DNA of 64,000 nt from JBBIPA01 sp963820495 (GTDB lineage Bacteria; Chloroflexota; Dehalococcoidia; GIF9; UBA5629): positions 1,178,001-1,242,000 of the forward strand of contig CAWGAF010000002.1 in assembly GCA_963820495.1 (NCBI GenBank). The letters are read 5' to 3'. Under the pieces are notes generated by a model. The model searched no databases. It worked only from the letters and a program-made list of their open reading frames with translations, and had not been told where the DNA came from. Below are positions 1-8,222 of this stretch, in pieces. Each line of letters opens with the position of its first letter. The first letter of the stretch is position 1. Position numbers and translations under genes: made by a program.

Positions 1-1
1 T

Positions 2-862
2 TGTATGGATAGAAATGTACTTTTTATCATATGTGCCTTCTTTTAGCCAAACATAGGCAATAGCCTCGGCTAAAGCAGCATCTGTCCCAACACGAGGCGC
101 TATCCATTTATCTGCCATTATGGTAGCGGTGTAATTGCAAAAAGGGTCAATAAAAATTTGTCTTTTCCCAGCTTCTCTCAGCCAAAGACGCCACAGTGCA
201 GATTCCTGCCCAGTATATATTCCACGAGTAGAATCAGGGTCATTAGACCAGTAGATGATGAGCTCCGTATTTTTTAGAGCGTCTTCAAGTAGATCATACT
301 GCTCTGGAGCACCAAGCCGCCAGTAAAATCCCCACGTATGTATTGCCCCCCAATGAAAACCCTCCCAGCTGTCTGGATTATCAAATATAAAAGTGAACCC
401 AAGCGTGTTAAAAAACCTCATAAATGGTCCGAGTTTATATCCTACAGTGCCCCAATTGTGGTGAGAGCTAGTGATCCCGCTAATAGCAGAGGGTCCATAG
501 TTATCTCTAATACGTTTCATTTCTTCAGCAATTATGTTAAGCGCCTCATCCCAGGTAATCTTTTCATATCCAGACTTACCCCTCAGTTCAGGGTTCCTGT
601 TATATTTTGGGTCGAAGCTAACTCTTTTCATAGGATGTTTTATCCTATCTTCTGCATATACTCTTTGCCTCTCAGTAAGTGTAAAAGGCGCAAGTGTAAC
701 TTTCTTATGAGGAGAGAACTTTTTGTCCTGAGATTCAATTGTCCATGGCTTTAGATCGTTTTCGTTAATGACAAGTGGGCGTATTCTAGCTATTTTACCA
801 TCCTTTACATAGACCGAAATTGGACCACCCACTGTACAGTTTGTAAATATTTTTTCGGACAT
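2..862 (-). CDS. Molybdopterin oxidoreductase, pyrogallol hydroxytransferase large-subunit type (partial)
   Basis: The first 287 residues of a large DMSO-reductase-family protein; the rest lies beyond the left edge. The ATG at 862 follows a GAGGAG ribosome site. The frame is open to the edge. It closely resembles, from memory, the large subunit of Pelobacter pyrogallol-phloroglucinol transhydroxylase: VYVKDGKI near 18-24, YGPSAI near 122-127, SSHH at 132-135, NPDSWEG at 162-168, WGFYWRLG near 177-184, PEQYDLLED at 186-194. The His pair and Asp164 align with residues described as catalytic in that enzyme. The usual N-terminal Cys motif for a [4Fe-4S] cluster is absent; only Cys9 is there. This also holds for transhydroxylase, whose clusters sit in a partner subunit. 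No twin-arginine signal is seen, so it is probably cytoplasmic. The substrate is unproven; acetylene-hydratase-like or other hydroxylation roles are possible. Confidence 0.8.
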   Translation of the reverse strand, partial: MSEKIFTNCTVGGPISVYVKDGKIARIRPLVINENDLKPWTIESQDKKFSPHKKVTLAPFTLTERQRVYAEDRIKHPMKRVSFDPKYNRNPELRGKSGYEKITWDEALNIIAEEMKRIRDNYGPSAISGITSSHHNWGTVGYKLGPFMRFFNTLGFTFIFDNPDSWEGFHWGAIHTWGFYWRLGAPEQYDLLEDALKNTELIIYWSNDPDSTRGIYTGQESALWRLWLREAGKRQIFIDPFCNYTATIMADKWIAPRVGTDAALAEAIAYVWLKEGTYDKKYISIHT

Positions 863-1176
863 AATCGATACTCCTCAATAGGTAATTGTATTTATAATCA
901 TTTATTAGAAAAGAATTGATAGCCTGTGGTTAGATTAAAATGCAGCTTAACAAAACGCACATAATGGGCAAATCGCTATGGCTTAGTATGCAATGAGAGA
1001 TACCAATTCTACTATTGCTTTGCTCATTGATACATCTGGTGTCACCAATCTAACCTCATAATTAAGCGAATAATTATAACACCTGAGGACAAACCTAAAA
1101 AAATATTTGATTTGCCAGTTAAATAACCAAAGATTGTCTATCAACCATTCAGCTTGGTAAAGTGGTTATTTGCTAA
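863..1176. other. Intergenic region, no convincing gene
   Basis: About 314 bases between the molybdopterin enzyme start and the end of the PHP gene. It holds the ribosome site and presumably the promoter of the molybdopterin gene. A minus-strand frame stays open from about 1159 to the TAA at 983-985 but has no start with a ribosome site and no family I recognise. No strong hairpin or tRNA is seen. Confidence 0.5.
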
Positions 1177-2010
1177 CTACAAATTGTGTTTGCCCGCTAG
1201 CAAGAACAGCTTCTCCACCGATTGGGATGGAATAGGTATTTCCCCAATCATAGTTTCTGTACCATCTTCAAAGTGATGGTAGTCTGTGCCGCCAGTAGTA
1301 ATTAGTTGATAATGTTCAGCTATCTTAAGCAGTCTGCTTATTACCTTTGTAGTGTATTTAGCGTAATACACTTCTATTCCGATCATACCAGCCTTTATTA
1401 GTTCTGGGATGAGTTTATCCAAGTCTTCTATATCTGCAGGATGAGCTAGTACTGGCAAACCCCGAACGCCCGCAATCAACTTCACTGACTCCACTGGAGT
1501 CATCTTTTCCCGTTCTGCGTAAGCCGGACCATTTCTACCGATATATTTGTCAAAAGCCTCAGTTAGTGAAGCCACATAACCAGCTTCCAAAAGAGCTTGT
1601 GCAATATGAGGACGTCCCACTGACCCACCCTGCGCTAACTCCAACACCCGCTGCTCTTGAATCTCAACACCCAGATCACGGAGTTTAGCAATCATTCTTA
1701 ATGCTCGCCCTTGACGAGAGCCACGTAACCTATCTAAGGTAATAGCCAGATTGCTGTCGGTGTAATCAACAAAATAGCCCAGTAAATGCACTTCACCCCT
1801 GGGTACATCGGTGCTAAGCTCCACACCTGGAATCACTGTCAATGAATGACCAGCTCTAGCCGCGGCTAGAGCTGGAGTAATACCACTTATAGAATCATGA
1901 TCGGTAATAGCAATAACATCAAGTCCAACTTTTACTGCTAGGCTGACCATTTCTTGAGGTTCCAATCTTCCATCAGACGCCGTAGTATGCAAGTGAAGGT
2001 CAGCCCTCAA
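1177..2010 (-). CDS. PHP-domain phosphoesterase (RNase AM/TrpH-like)
   Basis: 277 residues. The PHP metal-binding motifs appear in order: HLHTTASDG at 6-14, ITDHDS near 35-40, LAHPADIE about residue 188, and GGTDYHH near the C-terminus. The family hydrolyses phosphate esters of nucleotides. Members such as E. coli YciV (RNase AM) are 5'-3' exonucleases and 3',5'-nucleotide bisphosphatases, so a role in short-RNA or pAp turnover is likely but inferred. The start ATG at 2010 abuts the stop of the upstream phosphodiesterase gene at 2011, so the two are almost certainly co-transcribed and translationally coupled. With ribonuclease Y behind them, this forms an RNA-turnover operon. Confidence 0.85.
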   Translation of the reverse strand: MRADLHLHTTASDGRLEPQEMVSLAVKVGLDVIAITDHDSISGITPALAAARAGHSLTVIPGVELSTDVPRGEVHLLGYFVDYTDSNLAITLDRLRGSRQGRALRMIAKLRDLGVEIQEQRVLELAQGGSVGRPHIAQALLEAGYVASLTEAFDKYIGRNGPAYAEREKMTPVESVKLIAGVRGLPVLAHPADIEDLDKLIPELIKAGMIGIEVYYAKYTTKVISRLLKIAEHYQLITTGGTDYHHFEDGTETMIGEIPIPSQSVEKLFLLAGKHNL

Positions 2011-2784
2011 CTACTGCTCCTCTTCTCGCTGGATCCGCTGAATGCTAAGTGTCTTACCATTGGCTATATCTACTTCAATCAGTATGGCATTCAAAATCGC
2101 CTTTCCCTTACCCACTGAAAGACGGTGGGGCATCTGGGTTAGAAAACTGTGGAGCACTGATTCGGCATCATCACCAATTACTGAATCTGTGGGGCCGACC
2201 ATGCCCACATCAGTGACATAGGAAGTTCCATTAAATAATATGCAAGCATCTATAGTGCCAACATGTGTGTGCGTACCAAGCAAGGCACTGACACGGCCAT
2301 CGAGATATCTTCCCATAGCTACCTTCTCTGAAGTAGCTTCAGCATGAAAATCAACAATTATAACCTTAGTTTCACTTTTCATTTCTGAAAGCAACGAATC
2401 CATAGCCCTAAAAGGACAATCGTATTCCCCCATGAAAACGCGGCCTATAAGGTTGACTACCAAGGCCTTTTTTACCAATATAAAACCATGCCCGGGAGCA
2501 CCAGGAGGTAGATTGAGCGGGCGAATAATAGGTAACTCTCCACTGTCAAGATAGGGAACGATCTCCCTCTTAGCCCAGACATGATTACCTGTGGTGATTA
2601 CATCGATACCGGAGTCTAGAAGTTCTTGGGCTGTAGATACTGTAATACCCAAGCCACCAGCAGCATTCTCACCATTAGCTATTACTAAGTCAAGTCTATA
2701 ATCATAACATAAGCCTGGCAGAAATTCTTGTACCGCTCTTCTGCCAGGCTTACCTACGATGTCACCGATCATTAGTATGCGCAA
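2011..2784 (-). CDS. YmdB-family metallophosphoesterase (TIGR00282)
   Basis: 257 residues, the full length of the TIGR00282/YmdB family. Metallophosphoesterase motifs are visible: GDIVGKPGR at 7-15, ANGENAAGG near 36-44, TTGNHVW near 65-71, DFHAEATSEK near 145-154 and GTHTHVG near 170-176. In Bacillus the homologue is a cyclic-nucleotide phosphodiesterase that sits next to rny and affects RNase Y-dependent expression. The same adjacency is kept here: rny lies 18 bases upstream. Cytoplasmic, dimetal enzyme. The exact substrate is inferred from family only. Confidence 0.88.
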   Translation of the reverse strand: MRILMIGDIVGKPGRRAVQEFLPGLCYDYRLDLVIANGENAAGGLGITVSTAQELLDSGIDVITTGNHVWAKREIVPYLDSGELPIIRPLNLPPGAPGHGFILVKKALVVNLIGRVFMGEYDCPFRAMDSLLSEMKSETKVIIVDFHAEATSEKVAMGRYLDGRVSALLGTHTHVGTIDACILFNGTSYVTDVGMVGPTDSVIGDDAESVLHSFLTQMPHRLSVGKGKAILNAILIEVDIANGKTLSIQRIQREEEQ

Positions 2785-2802
2785 TGCTTTTCCTTAAGCT
2801 AT

Positions 2803-4359
2803 TTACTTGGCATAGTCCACTGCCCTAGTTTCTCTCACTACTGTCACCTTTATCTGACCTGGATAGTCCAAGCTTTCTTGTATCTTTTTCACAATATCCC
2901 GTGCTAGTCTCATGGCACCCAGATCATCTATCTCCTCTGGTTTAACTAGTATGCGAACTTCACGCCCTGCCTGGATAGCAAAAGCCTTCTCTACGCCAGG
3001 AAAACTATGAGCCACGTTCTCTAGAGATTCAATTCGCTTCAGGTATTGCTCTAGCGATTCACGTCTAGCTCCCAGTCTTGACCCGCTTATAGCATCGGCA
3101 GTAGCTATGATAAATCCGATAGTGCTGGTGGTAGTAGCCTCACCATGGTGCTCAGCTATGGCCTGATGCACTTCCTTAGATCTATCCCACTGGCGAGCTA
3201 AATTTGCACCTATCAAAGCATGCGTGCCTTCTACTTCGTGGTCTACAGCTTTTCCAATATCATGAAGGATCCCAGCCTTCTTGGACAAAGCTATATCAGC
3301 ACCAATCTCTGCAGCCAGCATTCCTGACAGATGTGCAACTTCAAGGCTATGGGTCAATACGTTCTGCCCGTAACTGCTCCTGAACTTAAGTCTCCCTAGC
3401 AATTTGATTAATTCAGGATGTAACTGTACTGTGGCTTCACGAGCTGCTTTTTCACCTTCAGCTCGAATTGTAGCCTCTACTTCACTTCTTGCCTTGTCAA
3501 CTACTTCTTCAATTCTAGCAGGATGAATGCGCCCATCCAGAATGAGATTAGTCAAAGCTACCCTAGCTATTTCACGACGCAGTGGATCGAAACTGGATAT
3601 AGTTACCGCTTCTGGAGTATCATCTATAATGAGGTCAACACCAGTAGCTTGTTCTAAAGCTCGAATATTGCGTCCCTCACGCCCGATCAGACGTCCTTTC
3701 ATCTCGTCATTAGGCAGAGGAACAACAGATACTGTTGTCGCTGAAACTACATCAGTAGCACAACGCTGGATAGCTGTGGCCAGGATATCGCGTGATTTCT
3801 CTTCGCTTTCTTCTTTTATTTTTTTCTCGTATTCCCGAACGCGCCTTGATGCTTCCTCACGGATCTCATCCTCGACAGTCTGCAATAGCCTTTGCTTAGC
3901 CTCATCACTGGTCATACCAGAAATAAACTCCAACTCATGCAACTGCTTAATTCGGATTTCTTCCAGCTGAGTTTTAGTAGTATCGATTCCTTTTTCTTTA
4001 TTGATTAACTCCCGTTCGCGGCGCTCTACAAATTCCAGCTTACGGTCCAGTTTTTCTTCTTTTTGACTAAAGCGTCTCTCTAGTCTCAGCAACTCGGCGC
4101 GACGTTGGTGGCTTTCATTTTCGGCTGCTGCCCTGACCTTAACAGCCTCATCCCTCGCTTCAAGGAGCATCTTCTCATGTTTTTCAGTTGCCTCGTTTAG
4201 TAATCTTTTTGCCTCATTTTGAGCGCTGCGTACCTGCTGATTGGCCAACAACTGCCTGGTGAAATAGCCTACCACAAGACCTAAAACTAGGAAAATACCG
4301 CATAATAATATGTATATAGCTGATATATTCCCAATCAAAGTTGGTATATTTAAAATCAT
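2803..4359 (-). CDS. rny: Ribonuclease Y
   Basis: 518 residues, the normal size for RNase Y, the membrane-anchored endoribonuclease that starts mRNA decay in many bacteria. Residues about 13-35 form one transmembrane helix, followed by a long charged coiled coil to about 200. The KH domain contains LIGREGRNIRALEQATG, and the HD domain contains LTHSLEVAHLSG and AGILHDIGKAVDHE, which hold the metal-binding His and Asp. It heads the minus-strand group rny, YmdB-type phosphodiesterase, PHP exonuclease-like gene. All catalytic motifs are present and nothing looks broken. Confidence 0.95.
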   Translation of the reverse strand: MILNIPTLIGNISAIYILLCGIFLVLGLVVGYFTRQLLANQQVRSAQNEAKRLLNEATEKHEKMLLEARDEAVKVRAAAENESHQRRAELLRLERRFSQKEEKLDRKLEFVERRERELINKEKGIDTTKTQLEEIRIKQLHELEFISGMTSDEAKQRLLQTVEDEIREEASRRVREYEKKIKEESEEKSRDILATAIQRCATDVVSATTVSVVPLPNDEMKGRLIGREGRNIRALEQATGVDLIIDDTPEAVTISSFDPLRREIARVALTNLILDGRIHPARIEEVVDKARSEVEATIRAEGEKAAREATVQLHPELIKLLGRLKFRSSYGQNVLTHSLEVAHLSGMLAAEIGADIALSKKAGILHDIGKAVDHEVEGTHALIGANLARQWDRSKEVHQAIAEHHGEATTTSTIGFIIATADAISGSRLGARRESLEQYLKRIESLENVAHSFPGVEKAFAIQAGREVRILVKPEEIDDLGAMRLARDIVKKIQESLDYPGQIKVTVVRETRAVDYAK

Positions 4360-4468
4360 GTATCTGCCTCGCTTTCATAAAACACAACATGATAGTGACC
4401 TGTAATATATTTTGTTTTAACAAATTTTTAATTAAATACTAAACCTTCGAATGAATTATGTCAAATAA

Positions 4469-5113
4469 CTACAGTACAAACTGCTTTGATGCATCTTGTT
4501 TTTCCTGCCATAAACGCTCTGAAACATTATCAATAATTTCATAGCTAAATCCTCGCCATTTTAGATAATTAGAAAGGCGCCTACGGAACTCACCATAGTC
4601 CATAGAAGAAATAAGGCGGGCTTTCTTCAAGCCCGCCTTATAAGCAGCGGCAGTATCATCTAGGTCACTAGTTGCTTCATCGGCCGTTTCACTGGGTATC
4701 CCTTTCCTCATTAGTTCATACTTTATCAGCCGTCGGCTTCTAGGATTGAACGAAAGTCGAGTGTCTTTCCAATACTGAGCAAAAGCCTCATCATTAATAA
4801 GGTTTTTCTCCCTTAACCGTAGCAAAGTTTTGCTAGCAATATCATCCCGAAAACCGCGCTTGTATAATCGCTGCTTCATCTCTAGTTCACTTCTGGGACG
4901 ATAGGCTAATAAGTGTACTGCCGCATCAAAACACCTATGATAAAGATCAGATTCCAACAACTCCTTCACCTGGTCTATAGATAAATCCAAGCCTTTCCGC
5001 AGTCCAACTTCTTCTGCCACATTCCGATCTATAATGAAGGAAGACGAATCACTGAGAAAAACACTAACTCTCTTCTTTGATTTGCTCAATTGCAAAGCTG
5101 TGATTTTACCCAT
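4469..5113 (-). CDS. recX: Regulatory protein RecX
   Basis: 214 residues with the RecX helical-repeat pattern, including LLAYRPRSELEMKQRL and ALRKGF-like KRGFRDDIASKTLLRL. RecX binds RecA filaments and limits recombinase activity. The ATG at 5113 lies 33 bases after the recA stop, the usual recA-recX order, so expression with recA is expected. The coding sequence contains a perfect 12-bp inverted repeat at 4612-4640, which would form a strong hairpin in the mRNA (see separate feature). The N-terminal 60 residues are less conserved than the three-repeat core, as usual in the family. Confidence 0.88.
   Translation of the reverse strand: MGKITALQLSKSKKRVSVFLSDSSSFIIDRNVAEEVGLRKGLDLSIDQVKELLESDLYHRCFDAAVHLLAYRPRSELEMKQRLYKRGFRDDIASKTLLRLREKNLINDEAFAQYWKDTRLSFNPRSRRLIKYELMRKGIPSETADEATSDLDDTAAAYKAGLKKARLISSMDYGEFRRRLSNYLKWRGFSYEIIDNVSERLWQEKQDASKQFVL
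4612..4640 (-). repeat. Perfect 12-bp inverted repeat inside recX
   Basis: Arms 4612-4623 and 4629-4640 are exact reverse complements with a 5-base loop. The stem is GC-rich (GGCGGGC core). It lies in coding sequence for the KAGLKKARL segment of RecX, about two-thirds through the gene. No run of T follows on the minus strand, so it is not a standard terminator. Confidence 0.85.
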
Positions 5114-5146
5114 CTACACTTTCCTAATAGAATACGAGGTATTACC

Positions 5147-6142
5147 CTACTTATTAATCGTGGTGGTGGCTTTTATCTTGGCCTCTATCTCCGCAGCTAC
5201 CTCGGGATGCTGCACTAAATACTCTTTGGAATTCTCACGCCCTTGTCCCAGCTTTATATCACCATAAGTAAAAAAAGTGCCTGCCTTTTTTACTACATCT
5301 AAATTGACGCCTAGGTCAATAAGATCGCCTTCTTTACTAATACCGCTCTTAAACATAAGATCAAACTCAGCAGCCCGGAATGGGGGGGCAACTTTATTCT
5401 TTACTACCTTTGCCCTAACTCTAGTACCAATAACCTCGGAACCTTGCTTGATAGTCTCACCGCGCCGCAAATCTATTCTCACTGAACTATAGAACTTCAG
5501 AGCGCGCCCGCCAGGAGTAACCTCAGGGCTACCAAAAATAATGCCTACTTTTTCTCGAAGTTGATTAATGAATATTACAGCAGTGTGAGATTTACTCATT
5601 GCGCCTACTAGTTTTCTCAATGCTTGAGACATTAATCTAGCTTGCAAACCAACATGAGAATCACCCATCTCACCGTCTATTTCTGCTCGGGGTACCAAAG
5701 CAGGCACGCTATCAATAACAATCACATCAATGGCTTCGCTTCTAACCAATCTCTCTGTTATCTCCAAAGCCTCTTCACCAGAACTAGGTTGAGAAATAGC
5801 CAACTCTTCCCACATCACGCCACAACTAGCGGCGTACTCACTGCTAAAAGCATGCTCAGCATCTATGTAAACAGCTTTACCACCAAGCCTTTGTGCTTGG
5901 GCAATTATATGCAGAGCCAAGGTAGTTTTTCCTGAGGATTCTGCACCAAAGATTTCCGTGACTCGTCCCCTGGGGATACCCCCTACACCCAAAGCCAAGT
6001 CCAAAGCAGGTGAGCCAGTAGGGATAACTTCTACTGCAAGTTTCCCGGATAACTCGCCCAGCTTCATAATTGAACCTTCACCATATTGTTTTCTAATTTG
6101 GGTCATTGCCAATTCCAGTGCTTTTTCCTTCTCAGTTTTCAT
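5147..6142 (-). CDS. recA: Recombinase RecA
   Basis: 331 residues. Walker A is GAESSGKT at 66-73; Walker B lies in IDVIVIDSVPAL; the L1/L2 region and FINQLREKVG are conserved. RecA forms the filament for strand exchange and SOS co-protease activity in the cytoplasm. The C-terminal tail is short and only mildly charged compared with the long acidic tail of E. coli RecA. A GGAGGGAAAGG-type ribosome site precedes the ATG at 6142. recX follows after 33 bases. A plausible promoter lies upstream at 6170-6198. Confidence 0.97.
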   Translation of the reverse strand: MKTEKEKALELAMTQIRKQYGEGSIMKLGELSGKLAVEVIPTGSPALDLALGVGGIPRGRVTEIFGAESSGKTTLALHIIAQAQRLGGKAVYIDAEHAFSSEYAASCGVMWEELAISQPSSGEEALEITERLVRSEAIDVIVIDSVPALVPRAEIDGEMGDSHVGLQARLMSQALRKLVGAMSKSHTAVIFINQLREKVGIIFGSPEVTPGGRALKFYSSVRIDLRRGETIKQGSEVIGTRVRAKVVKNKVAPPFRAAEFDLMFKSGISKEGDLIDLGVNLDVVKKAGTFFTYGDIKLGQGRENSKEYLVQHPEVAAEIEAKIKATTTINK

Positions 6143-6169
6143 CCTTTCCCTCCTTCAATGGCTTAAGGC

Positions 6170-6198
6170 ATCATAACATAGGTATTGTGCCGACACAA
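6170..6198 (-). promoter_or_regulatory. Putative recA promoter
   Basis: On the minus strand TTGTGT (6198-6193) and TATGAT (6175-6170) are separated by 17 bases, fitting a sigma-70 promoter with a weaker -35. It ends about 28 bases before the recA ATG. I cannot identify a LexA box with confidence. Confidence 0.45.
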
Positions 6199-6219
6199 GC
6201 TAATTTTGCCATCACCTAA

Positions 6220-6975
6220 TTAAAAAACTGGCGGTGTAGGTGGTAAACAAAGTTTGTGGGCATTCTTCTTTGCTAGAGATTCTATTTTTTCTTTTATCCT
6301 TTCCTCAGCTTCGCCAGTTAATAGATAACAGTCAAGTTCTTTGTAGGTTAATCCCATCTCCATCTCATCAGTTTGCCCATTCCATAATCCCCCCGAAGGT
6401 GGTTTATTAATAATATCTCTGGGTATCTCCAAGTAGACAGCTAATTCATTAACCTGACTCTTAACCAGGTTGCCTAAAGGCATAAGGTCTACACCACCAT
6501 CACCATACTTGCTAAAGTAACCAACAAATAGCTCAGACTTGTTACCTGAGCCGATTACTAGATAGTTGAGGCGATTGGCAAAATAATAAAGGGTAAGCAT
6601 CCTTAACCTGGGTTTGATATTAGCTTCTGCCAACCTCTGCGTAGCAGTGTCATAATCATTGTCAGAAAAGGCTTTAACCAGCTTGCTAAAGACCTCATCC
6701 AGGACCACAACCTTAGTAGGTATATGAAATTTATCAGCCACAAGCTCTGCATGTTTTTTATCCACTATATTACTGTGGCATGGCATTATTATTCCCAAGC
6801 TAGTATTAGGGAATGCTTTCTGACACAGCACCGCCACCACAGAAGAATCAACACCACCACTCATACCGAAAACCACCCCACTACCCCTTGCAGCTAAAAC
6901 CGATTTTTTTATCCAAGAAACAAGCCCTTGAGCTAGCTTTTCAATAGACATGCGACTAAATATTCCTTTATCCAT
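6220..6975 (-). CDS. nadE: NAD+ synthase, ammonia-dependent type
   Basis: 251 residues. The N-terminal PP-loop ATPase motif GMSGGVDSSVV lies at about 38-48, and SGNKSELFVGYFSKYGDGG-type residues typical of NadE follow near 140-160. There is no N-terminal glutaminase (nitrilase) domain, so ammonia or an external amidotransferase must supply nitrogen. It makes NAD+ from deamido-NAD+ and ATP. Quinolinate synthase (nadA) is elsewhere in this window, showing that de novo NAD synthesis is at least partly encoded. It is monocistronic, divergent from the FmdB-type gene at 7124. Confidence 0.93.
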   Translation of the reverse strand: MDKGIFSRMSIEKLAQGLVSWIKKSVLAARGSGVVFGMSGGVDSSVVAVLCQKAFPNTSLGIIMPCHSNIVDKKHAELVADKFHIPTKVVVLDEVFSKLVKAFSDNDYDTATQRLAEANIKPRLRMLTLYYFANRLNYLVIGSGNKSELFVGYFSKYGDGGVDLMPLGNLVKSQVNELAVYLEIPRDIINKPPSGGLWNGQTDEMEMGLTYKELDCYLLTGEAEERIKEKIESLAKKNAHKLCLPPTPPVF

Positions 6976-7123
6976 CTTATTCTAGGTATTATACAGGAAC
7001 GTAACGTTCATAAGATAGGATCAATTTAAGAAATTTTGAAATTAAACCTCTCCTTTTAAAGAAATCATTGAAAAGTTGACTTAATTTCATCTATAGGTTA
7101 AATTTATTGTTTGGAGAAGCAAA

Positions 7124-7357
7124 ATGCCCATCTATGAATACTACTGCCCTAAATGTAATCACAAATTTGAACTATTACTATCTCTCAGCCAAGCTGATGA
7201 AGATATTTTATGCCCTAAATGCCACTGTTCCACCAAGAGAATTTTTTCCCGATTTGCATCGTTCTCAAAGGATAGTAGTGGAGCTTCAGCTCCTGTAGCA
7301 GGTACAGGCAACTCATGTAGCAGTTGTTCTGCTAGTAGTTGCAGTAGCTGCCATTAA
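7124..7357 (+). CDS. FmdB-family zinc ribbon protein
   Basis: 77 residues. Starts MPIYEYYCPKCNHKFE, the signature start of the FmdB/CxxC_CxxC_SSSS family, with a second CPKCH pair near residue 33-37 that would complete one zinc ribbon. The tail is rich in Ser and Cys (GNSCSSCSASSCSSCH), also typical of the family. GGAG precedes the ATG at 7124. The role is unknown; FmdB was named as a possible regulator of formamidase genes but most members are uncharacterised. Its stop overlaps the stop of the convergent DUF1461 gene by 4 bases. Confidence 0.85.
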   Translation: MPIYEYYCPKCNHKFELLLSLSQADEDILCPKCHCSTKRIFSRFASFSKDSSGASAPVAGTGNSCSSCSASSCSSCH

Positions 7358-8055
7358 TATCCTGTTGGCCATAAGTTTTTCCCCTCGAGCTTCAATATAA
7401 TGAAAGCAATTGCACCAAGAAATAGAGATTCTATAATGACAGCCGCAAAACCAAATAGGGCTATATCATAGAAAAATCCGCCTGGGAATAGCATTATTAA
7501 ATAATCCGCGCCAGGATCGAGTATCCAAAATTCATTAGTAAAGCTGAGCCGGTGAAAAAGTACGAATAGCTGCTCAAAGCCAAACACTGACCAAAGAGCC
7601 AAAAAAATCATTAAGCCAAGCGTAACTACACTTCCCCATAAAAAGCCATTAGCCAGCATATGCCAACGTGCTTTTAACACTATTAAAAGCGCTAAACAAC
7701 AAACAAGTAAAATAAGCAAAGCCGCAATCTGAATCACGTAATCCAATTGAATCAGATTTTTTACATCACTAAGATGAATTAACTCCTTTTCATTAAAAAT
7801 GGCAACTTTTCTTCCTTCTTTTTCTACTATCACCTGTGCTGAATCCACTTCCGAGTTATAGTAATCTATTAAATGCTGGTATACATTCATCAGTTCAGGT
7901 TTATCTATTCTTGTAACGTAACTTATTTCATACTTGTCAACACCGTATTCATAAACTCTTATTTCATTAATCCCCCAGCGAAGATTGCTGGTAATAAGTA
8001 ATAAAGGTACACAGCATATAAAGAACCAGAAAACAATAGTCTTGAGAATCTTCAT
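7354..8055 (-). CDS. DUF1461 (TIGR01906) integral membrane protein
   Basis: 233 residues. One transmembrane helix at about 7-24, an outside loop of about 85 residues, and further helices near 106-130, 137-160 and 195-225. The segment DPGADYLIMLFPGGFFYD between the last helices matches the motif I associate with TIGR01906/DUF1461. In some Gram-positive bacteria this family includes lipoprotein acyl-modification enzymes (Lit-type), but that function is not assured here. Convergent with the FmdB-type gene and divergent from dnaE. Confidence 0.75.
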   Translation of the reverse strand: MKILKTIVFWFFICCVPLLLITSNLRWGINEIRVYEYGVDKYEISYVTRIDKPELMNVYQHLIDYYNSEVDSAQVIVEKEGRKVAIFNEKELIHLSDVKNLIQLDYVIQIAALLILLVCCLALLIVLKARWHMLANGFLWGSVVTLGLMIFLALWSVFGFEQLFVLFHRLSFTNEFWILDPGADYLIMLFPGGFFYDIALFGFAAVIIESLFLGAIAFIILKLEGKNLWPTGY

Positions 8056-8222
8056 CTTAACTTTATCTACCTAGAAATTAGAGCTGATAATAAGCGCTTA
8101 ATCCCTGGTTGTCAAGGATAATTTCCCCTTTCTCTCATTAGAAAAAAATAGCAGGAAGTAATAGCTTAGAAATAGGCCCCTTAAAAAGCTTTATGATATA
8201 ATTAAAAATTGACCCAATCAGA

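Noticed and set aside
985..1159. Open minus-strand frame in the first intergenic gap
   Set aside because: It has no start codon with a ribosome site, runs from a stop to a TAA, and matches no family I know.
4469..6142. CRISPR or tandem repeats in the window
   Set aside because: I saw no regularly spaced direct repeats anywhere; the inverted repeats noted are isolated.
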